DNA from: Streptomyces sp. NBC_00683
GTDB taxonomy: Bacteria > Actinomycetota > Actinomycetes > Streptomycetales > Streptomycetaceae
Assembly (NCBI RefSeq): GCF_036226745.1
Contig: NZ_CP109013.1
Coordinates: 3,286,001-3,350,000 of the forward strand
Length of the DNA stretch: 64,000 nucleotides
Direction of reading: 5' to 3'
The notes beneath the pieces were generated by a model. The model ran no database searches. It was not told the DNA's origin and worked only from the letters and a program-made list of their open reading frames with translations. Position numbers and translations under genes: made by a program. Numbering within the stretch: the first letter of the stretch is position 1; every line of letters starts with the position of its first letter. Shown in pieces: positions 34,252 through 44,602 of the stretch.

Positions 34252-34284
34252 GGAAACTATTATGCCTTCCATGGAAGCTATAGT
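34242..34284. promoter_or_regulatory. Paired palindromes and back-to-back leaderless promoters, MarR operator
   Basis: TAGCTTCCATGGAAACTA (34242-34259) and CTTCCATGGAAGCTATAG (34266-34283) share TTCCATGGAA and overlap both -10 regions: TATAGT for the MarR gene and, on the other strand, TAATAG for the exporter. One regulator could shut both promoters. Confidence 0.65.
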
Positions 34285-34290
34285 GAAGTC

Positions 34291-34812
34291 ATGCAGGAGG
34301 ACTCCGAAGCGCCGCTCGACCACGTAGCCCGCATCCAGGCCGAGTGGGCCCGTGAACGCCCCGACCTCGACGTCCGGCCGCAGGCAGTGATCGGGCGGCT
34401 GCACCGGCTGGGCGCGCTGCTCACCGAGCAGCTCTGCGCCGTCTACCGGCGCCACGGCCTGAGCGAGGGCGAGTTCGACGTGCTGGCCGCTCTCCGGCGT
34501 GCCGGTGAGCCCTTCGAGCGGGCCCCCGGGGAGCTGGCGGCACACACCATGGTCACGACCGGCGCCATGACGAAGCGGATCGACCGCCTGGAGCGCGACG
34601 GCCTCGTCACCCGCCGCCGTTCGGCGGCCGACGGCCGGGGGCGCGTCGTCGCGCTCACCCCGGCGGGGCGGAATGTCATCGACCAGGCATTCGGCGCCCA
34701 CATGCGCAACGAGCGGGGGCTGCTGGACACCCTGTCCCCCGAGGAAGCCGCACAGCTCGAAACGCTCCTCACCGCCTGGCTGGCGCGCATCGAGCCGCCG
34801 TCCGGCGCCTGA
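34291..34812 (+). CDS. MarR-family regulator of the EamA exporter
   Basis: 173 residues with a winged helix in the middle (LSEGEFDVLAALRRAG, ELAAHTMVTTGAMTKRIDRLERDGLVTRRRSAADGRGR) and flanking dimerisation helices. TATAGT ends six bases before the ATG, so it is likely leaderless. Expected to bind the two adjacent palindromes, repressing itself and the divergent exporter until a ligand is present. Confidence 0.9.
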   Translation: MQEDSEAPLDHVARIQAEWARERPDLDVRPQAVIGRLHRLGALLTEQLCAVYRRHGLSEGEFDVLAALRRAGEPFERAPGELAAHTMVTTGAMTKRIDRLERDGLVTRRRSAADGRGRVVALTPAGRNVIDQAFGAHMRNERGLLDTLSPEEAAQLETLLTAWLARIEPPSGA

Positions 34813-34888
34813 CGACCCGGGAGATCCCGCCCGCTCCGGTATGCGGAGGCCCGGGAGCACACCCGGGGCGGCTTTGTAGGGTCGGTGC

Positions 34889-35719
34889 ATGACACTCGAC
34901 CTCGACGCCTACTTCGCCCGCATCGGCTGGTCCGGGGAGCGCCGCCCCACACGGGAGGTGCTGCGGTCCGTGCACCGCGCCCACATGCTGGGCATCCCGT
35001 TCGAGAATCTGGAACCCGTCCTCGGCAGTGCGCCCTCCCTGGCGCTTCCCGACGTGGAGTCGAAGCTCGTCCGCAGCGAACGCGGCGGGTACTGCTACGA
35101 GCACAACACCCTCCTCACCGCGGCCCTGACCCAGCTCGGATTCCGGGTGACGCCGCTGGCCGCGCGGGTGGTGCTGGGCGCCGCGCCCGGCGACATCAGG
35201 CCCCGTACACACATGCTGTTGAAGGTGGAGACGGAGAGCGACCCCGCCGACCCCACGGCCCCCACCGTCTTCCTGGCCGATGTCGGCTTCGGCGCGAGCG
35301 GGGCGCTGCTGGAGCCCATCCCGCTGATCGTGGACACCGAACTGCACGACACCCCGCGCCACCACCGGCTCGTACACGCGCCGCACGACGGACCGCTCGA
35401 GCTGTGGGAGCTGCAGACGGACAAGGGCGGGGTCTGGGAGCCGCAGTACGAGTTCACCCTGGAGCCGTTCGAGGCTCCGGACTTCGAAGTCATCAACTGG
35501 CACGTCGCGACCAATCCGCGCTCGCCCTTCCAGCAGGCGGTGTACGCCCAGCGGACCCTGCCCGGCCTCCACCGGGCGCTGTCCGGCCGCACCCTCGTCG
35601 AGACCGCCGACGACGGCACCGTCGTGGAACGGGAGCTCGGCGACGCGGCCGAGGTGCTGCGCGTCCTGGCCGACGACTTCGGCGTACGGCTCCCCGTGGG
35701 GACCGTCCTGCCCGGGTGA
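34889..35719 (+). CDS. nat: Arylamine N-acetyltransferase
   Basis: 276 residues, full length for the family. The catalytic triad is visible: Cys in RGGYCYEHN, His in RPRTHMLLKV, Asp in FLADVGFG. It transfers acetyl from acetyl-CoA to arylamines, hydrazines or, in natural-product pathways, to amide-forming acceptors. TAGGGT lies six bases before the ATG, again suggesting a leaderless message. Stand-alone gene after the MarR gene. Confidence 0.95.
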   Translation: MTLDLDAYFARIGWSGERRPTREVLRSVHRAHMLGIPFENLEPVLGSAPSLALPDVESKLVRSERGGYCYEHNTLLTAALTQLGFRVTPLAARVVLGAAPGDIRPRTHMLLKVETESDPADPTAPTVFLADVGFGASGALLEPIPLIVDTELHDTPRHHRLVHAPHDGPLELWELQTDKGGVWEPQYEFTLEPFEAPDFEVINWHVATNPRSPFQQAVYAQRTLPGLHRALSGRTLVETADDGTVVERELGDAAEVLRVLADDFGVRLPVGTVLPG

Positions 35720-35926
35720 GTCCGGCGGCGTGGCGCATCTCACCCGCCTCCGTACGTCACGCCCCCATTCCAAGCCCCACCGCCGCCACGACCGGCCCAT
35801 CCCACGGTGGGCGGCCGTGGGCGGCATGCCGATGGAAGACGGGACGGACCGGCGTACGGCCCCTGAGGGAGCAACCCGGGGCCGTACTCCGAGCACCGGG
35901 TGAAACACGGTCGTAAGCTCGCAGAC

Positions 35927-37138
35927 ATGCAGGTCATCCAGTCCACGAAGCTCTCAGGCGTCTGTTACGAGATCCGCGGCCCCGTGCTCGAAGAGGCCAT
36001 GCGGCTCGAAGCAGCAGGTCACCGCATCCTCAAGCTCAACACCGGCAACCCTGCCGCGTTCGGCTTCGAGTGCCCGCCCGAGATCCTCGAGGACATACTG
36101 CGCAACCTCGCGGGGGCGCACGGCTACGGCGACGCGAAGGGCCTGCTGTCCGCGCGCCGCGCGGTCATGCAGCACTACCAGACCAAGGGGATCGACCTCG
36201 ACGTCGAGGACGTCTACCTCGGCAACGGCGTGTCCGAGCTGATCCAGATGTCCATGCAGGCACTGCTGGACGACGGCGACGAGGTGCTCGTCCCCGCTCC
36301 CGACTACCCGCTGTGGACGGCCTCGGTATCCCTGGCCGGCGGCACGGCCGTGCACTACCGGTGCGACGAGCAGTCCGACTGGATGCCCGACCTCGCCGAC
36401 ATCGAGCGGAAGATCACCGACCGCACGAAGGCCATGGTGATCATCAACCCGAACAATCCGACGGGTGCGGTCTACGACGACGAGATGCTGCGCGGGCTGA
36501 CCGAGATCGCCCGGCGCCACAACCTCGTCGTCTGCTCCGACGAGATCTACGACCGGATCCTGTACGACGGCGCGACCCACACCCCGACCGCCGCCATCGC
36601 CCCCGATCTGATGGTGCTCACCTTCAACGGGCTCTCCAAGAACTACCGGATCGCCGGGTACCGCTCCGGCTGGATGGCGGTCTGCGGCCCGAAGGCGCAC
36701 GCCACCTCGTACATCGAGGGGCTCACGATCCTGGCCAACATGCGCCTGTGCGCCAACATGCCGGCCCAGCACGCCGTGGCCACCGCGCTCGGCGGACGGC
36801 AGTCGATCAACGATCTGGTGCTCCCGGGCGGGCGGATCCTGGAGCAGCGGGACACGGCGTACGACCTGCTGACGCAGATTCCCGGCGTGACCTGTGTGAA
36901 GCCGAAGGGGGCGCTGTACCTCTTCCCGAAACTCGATCCCAAGGTCTTCAAGATCAAGGACGACCGGCAGATGGTGCTCGACCTGCTGCGCGCCGAGAAG
37001 ATCATGGTGGTGCAGGGGACGGGCTTCAACTGGCCGGAACCCGATCACTTCCGGGTCGTCACCCTGCCGTCGACCAAGGATCTGACCGACGCCATGACCC
37101 GGATCGGGAACTTCCTGGACGGATACAGCCAGCCCTGA
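35927..37138 (+). CDS. PLP-dependent aminotransferase, alanine/aspartate class
   Basis: 403 residues, fold type I class I: GNPAAFGFECPPEIL, GYGDAKGLLSARRAV, NGVSELIQM, the NPNNPTGAVYDDEML substrate/cofactor block, Asp/Tyr in CSDEIYDRILYDG, PLP lysine in FNGLSKNYRIAGYRSGW, and the C-terminal Arg in HFRVVTLPS. Closest in layout to AlaA-type alanine aminotransferases. ATG chosen at MQVIQSTKL; TAAGCT eight bases before it suggests leaderless transcription. The 207-base upstream gap shows nothing else. Confidence 0.92.
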   Translation: MQVIQSTKLSGVCYEIRGPVLEEAMRLEAAGHRILKLNTGNPAAFGFECPPEILEDILRNLAGAHGYGDAKGLLSARRAVMQHYQTKGIDLDVEDVYLGNGVSELIQMSMQALLDDGDEVLVPAPDYPLWTASVSLAGGTAVHYRCDEQSDWMPDLADIERKITDRTKAMVIINPNNPTGAVYDDEMLRGLTEIARRHNLVVCSDEIYDRILYDGATHTPTAAIAPDLMVLTFNGLSKNYRIAGYRSGWMAVCGPKAHATSYIEGLTILANMRLCANMPAQHAVATALGGRQSINDLVLPGGRILEQRDTAYDLLTQIPGVTCVKPKGALYLFPKLDPKVFKIKDDRQMVLDLLRAEKIMVVQGTGFNWPEPDHFRVVTLPSTKDLTDAMTRIGNFLDGYSQP

Positions 37139-37241
37139 GACCGGGTGCGGGACCGGGCGGTCCGCCCATTCTCCGGATCGCCCACAACTTTAGACTGAAT
37201 CCAAGCTAGGATGGCCTTACTGCAACACCAGGAGGCCACCC

Positions 37242-37670
37242 ATGTACGAGCCGATCCGCACCAAATCGGTCCACACACCGGCCGACGACGCCGATTTCCC
37301 GCACCGCACCCGTGAGGAGGAGCTGGACATCCAACTCGCCGGCCATCTGGCCGCCCTCCTCGCGGTCACCGACGAGCTGGGGCTCGGCACCGCGGGCGAC
37401 CGCATCGCCGAGCAGGTGGCCCGGCTCCGCGGGACCCCGCCCACCCGGCACGCCGGCCTGAGCGACGCACCCGCGGCCACTCTCCACCGCCGCGCCCACG
37501 CCCTCGCGGGCCGGGCCCTGGTGGTCGCCGCGTCCCGCGCCGACACGGCCGTGGCGATCCTCTCGGCCGAGCGCATGGACGCGCACACGGCCGCGATGCC
37601 GACGGCCACCGCGCCGGACCCGGCCGCGCCGGACTCCGCCGCGCCGCCCGAGCTGGTCGGCGCCCTCTGA
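37242..37670 (+). CDS. Conserved actinobacterial hypothetical protein, 142 aa
   Basis: Helical, Ala-rich: RTREEELDIQLAGHLAALLAVTDELG and a second helix pair ending in a Pro/Ala/Thr tail. No membrane segment or motif known to me. CAGGAGG precedes the ATG. TAGGAT at 37207-37212 is a plausible -10. Function unknown. Confidence 0.7.
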   Translation: MYEPIRTKSVHTPADDADFPHRTREEELDIQLAGHLAALLAVTDELGLGTAGDRIAEQVARLRGTPPTRHAGLSDAPAATLHRRAHALAGRALVVAASRADTAVAILSAERMDAHTAAMPTATAPDPAAPDSAAPPELVGAL

Positions 37671-37674
37671 CGGC

Positions 37675-37709
37675 CCCGGTCCACGGGTCGCGAAGACTCG
37701 TGGACCGGG
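37675..37709. terminator. Bidirectional hairpin between convergent genes
   Basis: An 11-bp perfect stem CCCGGTCCACG and complement lies between the 142-aa hypothetical gene and the convergent secreted protein gene. Confidence 0.65.
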
Positions 37710-37723
37710 TGCCACCGCACGGG

Positions 37724-39457
37724 CTAGGCGGCGCGGACGCGCACCGTCACGGACGCCGTCGAGGCGCTGTGCAGGGCGTCGCCCGCATAGCTGACCGTGT
37801 ACACCACCTCGCCCCGCGCGGAGGGCAGGTCGTTGATCCGGAAGGTGCCGTCGGCCGCGACGGCCGCCGAGGTCAGCGTGCCGGTGCCCCGCTTGTCGGT
37901 GCGCTGCACGGACAGGGTGATGCCCGTGGGCAGCGCCCGGCCCTGGCCGGTGAGGGTGCCGGTGATCTCCAGGCTCTGGTTCTTCGCCCCCTCCGCCGGT
38001 GCGCTGAGCACGATCGCCGTCGGCGCCCTGTCCACGGCGACGGCAAGGGTGACGTCCTCGGCCGGACGGTGAGTCACATCGCCCATGAACGAGAGCGTGT
38101 ATGCGGCCTCTCCGACCAGTGAGGGGACGTCGAGGACCGTGAACGAGCCGTCCTCGCCCACCTCCACGGCCGCCAGCTTGCGGTCGCCGTTCGCGTCGTG
38201 GCGCACGGCCGAAACCTTCACCGGCTCGGCCGGGGCGGGCCCGTCGAGCTCCAGCCGGCCCCGGATTCCCAGCGGTTCACCGACGACCGCCCGGCCCGGG
38301 GTGGTGGACAGGGAGCCCGTGAAGCGGGAGTCGTACTGGGCAGCGGGCGGCTGGATCACGTGCAGCCAGTAGGAGGTGCCCGAGGCGTTGGTGCTCACGG
38401 CGAAGAGCCGGGAGCCGTCGTTCGACCACCCCAGACCGCGCGGGGCGATCCGGGCGCCGTCGAGTTCGCCCTCGAAGGCGAACTCGGACGCGGTGGTGCC
38501 CTCTTCCGGGTCCGCCTTCTGGATCAGCAGGTCGGGCACGGAGCCTGCGGCGGCGGCGCCTCGCGCGATGTACCTGCCGTCGCCGCTGAAGGCCACGGCC
38601 GAGGCCGTCGCCCCTTCCGGGAGCGGCTGGTAGGCGGTCGGGGCATCGGAAAGGCCGGCCGCGTCGAGCAGCCGGGTGCCGTAGGCGGCGTCGGCGACGG
38701 CCAGTCGGCTGCCGTCCGGGGTGAGCGCCAGGTCCTTGAGGTCGAGGGCACCCGCCCCCTCACTGTCGGCGAAGCGGCGCTGCGGGCCCCGGACGAGCGT
38801 GTCGCCGCTGCTGTCGAACGTGGTCAGGTAGGGGTTGGCCTCTCCGGTGCTCAGCGTCTGCCCCGTGGTGAGCAGGTCCGGGGCACCGGGTGTGGTCGCG
38901 AAGTGCAGCCTGCCCGCGCCTTCCCAGCCCGTCGTGTAGACCCCGGTGCTGCCGGTGCCGTACAGCTGGCTCACGCGATCGTCGCACTGCGTGGCGTACG
39001 CGATCTCGGTGAACCACACCTTGCCGCCCGAGTAGGCGACCTGCCGCCCGCACTCGCCCCAGTAGTAGGTGGAGGCGTGGGTGGTCTTCGCGTGGGTCTC
39101 GGTGTCGTACGCCGCGATCCGGCCCATCTCCGACACGAACAGCTTGGTGCTGTCCGTGGAGAGCGCGAGGCCGCTCACGGCACCGGCCGTGCTCGGCAGC
39201 GTGGCGACGCGCTGGCCCTGGAAGTTGTAGACGAGCACCGACGACTTCGTGTTCAGCAGGCGGGTGTCGTCGCTCACGTAGACGCGCTCGTGCACGGAGT
39301 CGACGACCATGGAGGAGAACGACGAGATGGGCAGCTTGGCCACATCGTCCTCGGCCGCGTGGGCGGCGGGTGCGGTGAGCACCGTCAGGCCCGCACCCGC
39401 GAGTGCGAGCGCGAGCAGTGTCGCCATGCTGCGTCTTCTGTGCCGTGACCTGTTCAA
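37724..39457 (-). CDS. Secreted propeller protein with C-terminal Ig-like domains
   Basis: 577 residues. n-region NRSRHRRRS, hydrophobic helix, cleavage near AAHAAEDD. Residues about 40-370 are repeats of a YncE/WD40-like propeller (VHERVYVSDD, GLALSTDSTKLFVSE, DLALTPDGSRLAVAD, AVAFSGDGRYIARG, LGWSNDGSRLFAVS). Residues about 385-575 hold two bacterial Ig-like repeats (LGIRGRLELDGPAPAEPVKVSAV, LEITGTLTGQGRALPTGITLSV) each ending in YTLSF/YTVSYAGD. GGGGGACGCA precedes a TTG start; an ATG ten codons later is the alternative. Extracellular, perhaps adhesive; no enzyme motif. Confidence 0.82.
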   Translation of the reverse strand: MNRSRHRRRSMATLLALALAGAGLTVLTAPAAHAAEDDVAKLPISSFSSMVVDSVHERVYVSDDTRLLNTKSSVLVYNFQGQRVATLPSTAGAVSGLALSTDSTKLFVSEMGRIAAYDTETHAKTTHASTYYWGECGRQVAYSGGKVWFTEIAYATQCDDRVSQLYGTGSTGVYTTGWEGAGRLHFATTPGAPDLLTTGQTLSTGEANPYLTTFDSSGDTLVRGPQRRFADSEGAGALDLKDLALTPDGSRLAVADAAYGTRLLDAAGLSDAPTAYQPLPEGATASAVAFSGDGRYIARGAAAAGSVPDLLIQKADPEEGTTASEFAFEGELDGARIAPRGLGWSNDGSRLFAVSTNASGTSYWLHVIQPPAAQYDSRFTGSLSTTPGRAVVGEPLGIRGRLELDGPAPAEPVKVSAVRHDANGDRKLAAVEVGEDGSFTVLDVPSLVGEAAYTLSFMGDVTHRPAEDVTLAVAVDRAPTAIVLSAPAEGAKNQSLEITGTLTGQGRALPTGITLSVQRTDKRGTGTLTSAAVAADGTFRINDLPSARGEVVYTVSYAGDALHSASTASVTVRVRAA

Positions 39458-39587
39458 CTGCGTCCCCCCACAGAGTTGTCGGCGCCTGCGGTGTCCCCGC
39501 GGCGCCCTGTGAGGACCATGCAACTGTTGTGAAGAGAGTGTGCGCAAGGAGTTGGCGTTACACGGGTGTTCCCACCGAAAAGGGACA

Positions 39588-39617
39588 GCCCCCGGAGCCG
39601 TGAGGGGCTCCGGGGGC
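39588..39617 (-). terminator. Terminator of the PEPCK gene
   Basis: A 12-bp perfect stem GCCCCCGGAGCC and complement, six-base loop, followed on the minus strand by TGTCCCTTTT. The rest of the 258-base gap to the secreted protein gene shows no other feature. Confidence 0.7.
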
Positions 39618-39715
39618 CAGGGGCGTGTTCGTGCACGTCCCTACCGCGGCGGGCAGTTGACCCCCACAGGTCAGGGCGGATGTCGGGATGCCCGGCCACG
39701 GAGATCGAAGGGGCG

Positions 39716-41542
39716 TCAGCCCAGGCGCTGCACCAGCGCCCGGTACTCGTCCCACAGTTCCGTCGGCGTGTGGTCGCCGAAGGTGTTGAGGTGCTCGGGG
39801 ATCAGCGCGGCCTCTTCGCGCCAGACCTCCTTGTCGACGTTGAGCAGGAAGTCCAGGTCGGACTCGGAGAGGTCCAGACCGTCGGTGTCCAGGGAGCCCT
39901 TGGCCGGCAGGATGCCGATCGGGGTCTCGACGCCCTCGGCCCTGCCCTCCAGGCGCTCGACGATCCACTTCAGGACGCGGCTGTTCTCGCCGAAGCCGGG
40001 CCACACGAACTTGCCCGCCTCGTTCTTGCGGAACCAGTTCACGTAGTAGATCTTCGGGAGCTTCGACTGGTCCGCCTTGTCGGCGCCGACCTCGACCCAG
40101 TGCTTCATGTAGTCGCCCATGTTGTAGCCGCAGAACGGCAGCATGGCGAACGGGTCGCGGCGCAGTTCGCCGACCTTGCCCTCGGCGGCGGCGGTCTTCT
40201 CGGAGGCCACGTTGGCTCCGAGGAAGACACCGTGCTGCCAGTTGAAGGACTCGGTGACCAGCGGGACGGCGGAGGCGCGGCGGCCGCCGAAGAGGATGGC
40301 CGAGATCGGCACGCCCTTCGGGTCCTCCCACTCGGGCGCGATGATCGGGCACTGCCCGGCCGGCACCGTGAAGCGGGCGTTGGGGTGCGCGGCGGGCGTA
40401 CCGGACTCGGGGGTCCAGTCGTTGCCCTTCCAGTCCGTGAGGTGCGCGGGAAGCTCCTCGGTCATGCCCTCCCACCACACGTCGCCGTCGTCGGTGAGCG
40501 CGACGTTGGTGAAGACGGAGTTGCCCCACATGGTCTTCATGGCGTTGGCGTTGGTGTGCTCGCCGGTGCCGGGCGCGACGCCGAAGAAGCCGGCCTCGGG
40601 GTTGATCGCGTACAGCTGGCCGTCCTCGCCGAAGCGCATCCAGGCGATGTCGTCGCCGATGGTCTCGACGGTCCAGCCGGAGATCGTGGGCTCCAGCATG
40701 GCGAGGTTGGTCTTGCCGCAGGCGCTCGGGAAGGCCGCCGCGACGTACTTGCTCTCCCCGCGCGGCGGGGTGAGCTTGAGGATGAGCATGTGCTCGGCGA
40801 GCCAGCCCTCGTCACGCGCCATGACGGACGCGATGCGCAGCGCGTAGCACTTCTTGCCCAGCAGGGCGTTGCCGCCGTAGCCGGAACCGTACGACCAGAT
40901 CTCGCGGTCCTCGGGGAAGTGCGAGATGTACTTGGTGGAGTTGCACGGCCACGGAACGTCCTCCTGGCCCTCCTCCAGCGGCGCGCCCAGCGTGTGGACG
41001 GCCTTGACGAAGAAGCCGTCGGTCCCGAGCTCGTCGAGGACGGCGCTGCCCATGCGCGTCATGGTGCGCATCGAGACGGCGACGTACGCGGAGTCGGTGA
41101 TCTCGACGCCGATGGCGGAGAGCGGTGAGCCGACGGGGCCCATGCAGAACGGGACGACGTACATGGTGCGGCCGCGCATGGAGCCGCGGAAGACACCCTT
41201 CTCGCCCGTGAAGATCTCCCGCATCTCGGCGGGGGCCTTCCAGTGGTTCGTCGGGCCCGCGTCCTGCTCCTTCTCGGAGCAGATGAAGGTGCGGTCCTCG
41301 ACGCGGGCGACATCGCTCGGGTCGGACGCGGCGTAGTACGAGTTCGGACGCTTGACCGGGTCAAGTTTCGTGAAGGTGCCCTTGGCGACGAGCTCCTCGC
41401 ACAGGCGCTCGTACTCGCTCTCGGAGCCGTCGCACCAGACCACACGGTCCGGCTCGGTGAGGGCTGCGATCTCGTCTACCCAGGAGACGAGCTCCTGGTG
41501 CTGGGTGGGAACAGTGAGGGGAGCCGCGATGTCGCGCGCCAC
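39716..41542 (-). CDS. pckG: Phosphoenolpyruvate carboxykinase (GTP)
   Basis: 608 residues, the normal length of the GTP-dependent enzyme. Visible motifs: substrate-binding [30 protein letters not shown], the P-loop with the reactive Cys [15 protein letters not shown], metal-binding WMRFGEDG, and [15 protein letters not shown]. Converts oxaloacetate plus GTP to phosphoenolpyruvate, CO2 and GDP at the gluconeogenic branch point. AAGGAG precedes the GTG start by five bases. Single gene with its own terminator. Confidence 0.97.
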   Translation of the reverse strand: MARDIAAPLTVPTQHQELVSWVDEIAALTEPDRVVWCDGSESEYERLCEELVAKGTFTKLDPVKRPNSYYAASDPSDVARVEDRTFICSEKEQDAGPTNHWKAPAEMREIFTGEKGVFRGSMRGRTMYVVPFCMGPVGSPLSAIGVEITDSAYVAVSMRTMTRMGSAVLDELGTDGFFVKAVHTLGAPLEEGQEDVPWPCNSTKYISHFPEDREIWSYGSGYGGNALLGKKCYALRIASVMARDEGWLAEHMLILKLTPPRGESKYVAAAFPSACGKTNLAMLEPTISGWTVETIGDDIAWMRFGEDGQLYAINPEAGFFGVAPGTGEHTNANAMKTMWGNSVFTNVALTDDGDVWWEGMTEELPAHLTDWKGNDWTPESGTPAAHPNARFTVPAGQCPIIAPEWEDPKGVPISAILFGGRRASAVPLVTESFNWQHGVFLGANVASEKTAAAEGKVGELRRDPFAMLPFCGYNMGDYMKHWVEVGADKADQSKLPKIYYVNWFRKNEAGKFVWPGFGENSRVLKWIVERLEGRAEGVETPIGILPAKGSLDTDGLDLSESDLDFLLNVDKEVWREEAALIPEHLNTFGDHTPTELWDEYRALVQRLG

Positions 41543-41720
41543 GATCGCTCCTTGTCGAGGGTGTCTGTTGTAGGTGCCCCGTGGGGGCTGCGACCCGGAT
41601 GCTGACCCCTTCATTTTCCCCTGGCGCTCATCCGGTGCCGACCGCACTCATTTGATCATCCGACCATCGCGCCCATATGTCCAGAGGGCCGCCCACGTGA
41701 GCATCGCCACTCGAATTCGT

Positions 41721-41740
41721 TACCTACGGTTGCGTAGGTA
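41721..41740. promoter_or_regulatory. Palindrome TACCTACG-GTTG-CGTAGGTA before the hemolysin III gene
   Basis: A perfect 8-4-8 inverted repeat ending ten bases before the start codon, a typical TetR-family operator layout. No TetR gene is adjacent, so a distant regulator is implied. The rest of the 208-base divergent gap to PEPCK shows no other feature. Confidence 0.6.
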
Positions 41741-41750
41741 GCATGCGGTC

Positions 41751-42434
41751 ATGACTTCTGCCGCCGCGTCCGGACCCGTCGTCCTCGATGACCCCGTCCC
41801 CGAGAAGCCACGGATGCGCGGCTGGCTGCACGCCGGAATGTTCCCCGCGGTGGTCATCGCGGGCATCACCCTGATCGCCCTGGCCGACAGCACGCGCGCC
41901 CGGGTCGCCTGCGCGATCTACATCGCGAGTGCCTGCCTGCTGTTCGGCGTGAGCGCGGTCTACCACCGCGGCACCTGGGGCCCGGTCGGCGAAGCCGTGC
42001 TGCGCAGGCTCGACCACGCCAACATCTTCCTGATCATCGCGGGCACCTACACCCCGCTGACCCTGCTCCTGCTGCCCGAGTCCACCGGGCGGCCGCTCCT
42101 GTGGGCGGTGTGGGGGGCCGCGGCGGCCGGTATCGCCTTCCGGGTGTTCTGGGTCGGCGCGCCGCGCTGGCTCTACACCCCCTGCTACATCGCCATGGGC
42201 TGGGCCGCGGTGTTCTTCCTGCCCGACTTCATGCGCACGGGCGGCATCGCGGTCCTCGTCCTCGTCGTCGTCGGCGGGCTGCTCTACAGCGCGGGCGGCG
42301 TCATCTACGGCATCAAGCGGCCGAACCCCTCGCCGCGCTGGTTCGGCTTCCACGAGGTGTTCCACTCACTGACGCTGGCCGCTTTCATCGTCCACTACGT
42401 CGGCATCTCGCTCGTCGCCTACCAGCACGGCTGA
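41751..42434 (+). CDS. Hemolysin III / TrhA family membrane protein (PAQR-like)
   Basis: 227 residues, seven membrane helices, with PAQR metal ligands: SAVYHRG after helix 2, LDHANIFLIIAGTYTPL, and HEVFHSLTLAAFIVHY near the end. The family includes E. coli TrhA (YqfA), linked to membrane energetics, and ceramidase-like hydrolases; the name hemolysin is historical. A strong palindrome overlaps its leader region. Confidence 0.9.
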   Translation: MTSAAASGPVVLDDPVPEKPRMRGWLHAGMFPAVVIAGITLIALADSTRARVACAIYIASACLLFGVSAVYHRGTWGPVGEAVLRRLDHANIFLIIAGTYTPLTLLLLPESTGRPLLWAVWGAAAAGIAFRVFWVGAPRWLYTPCYIAMGWAAVFFLPDFMRTGGIAVLVLVVVGGLLYSAGGVIYGIKRPNPSPRWFGFHEVFHSLTLAAFIVHYVGISLVAYQHG

Positions 42435-42448
42435 GCGTCCCGCCGGGC

Positions 42449-44470
<2,022 letters not shown>

Positions 44471-44602
44471 GACCCAATCCTTGCGTACCCGGTCCCCCTA
44501 CCGGTTGATCGCCTCGCTCTCTCGCGCTGACGCGCCGTACGCAGGACACTGGGTGACCATGACAGCTGGTTGATGCGCAGTCGCTGGAACCTAGGGGGAC
44601 GC

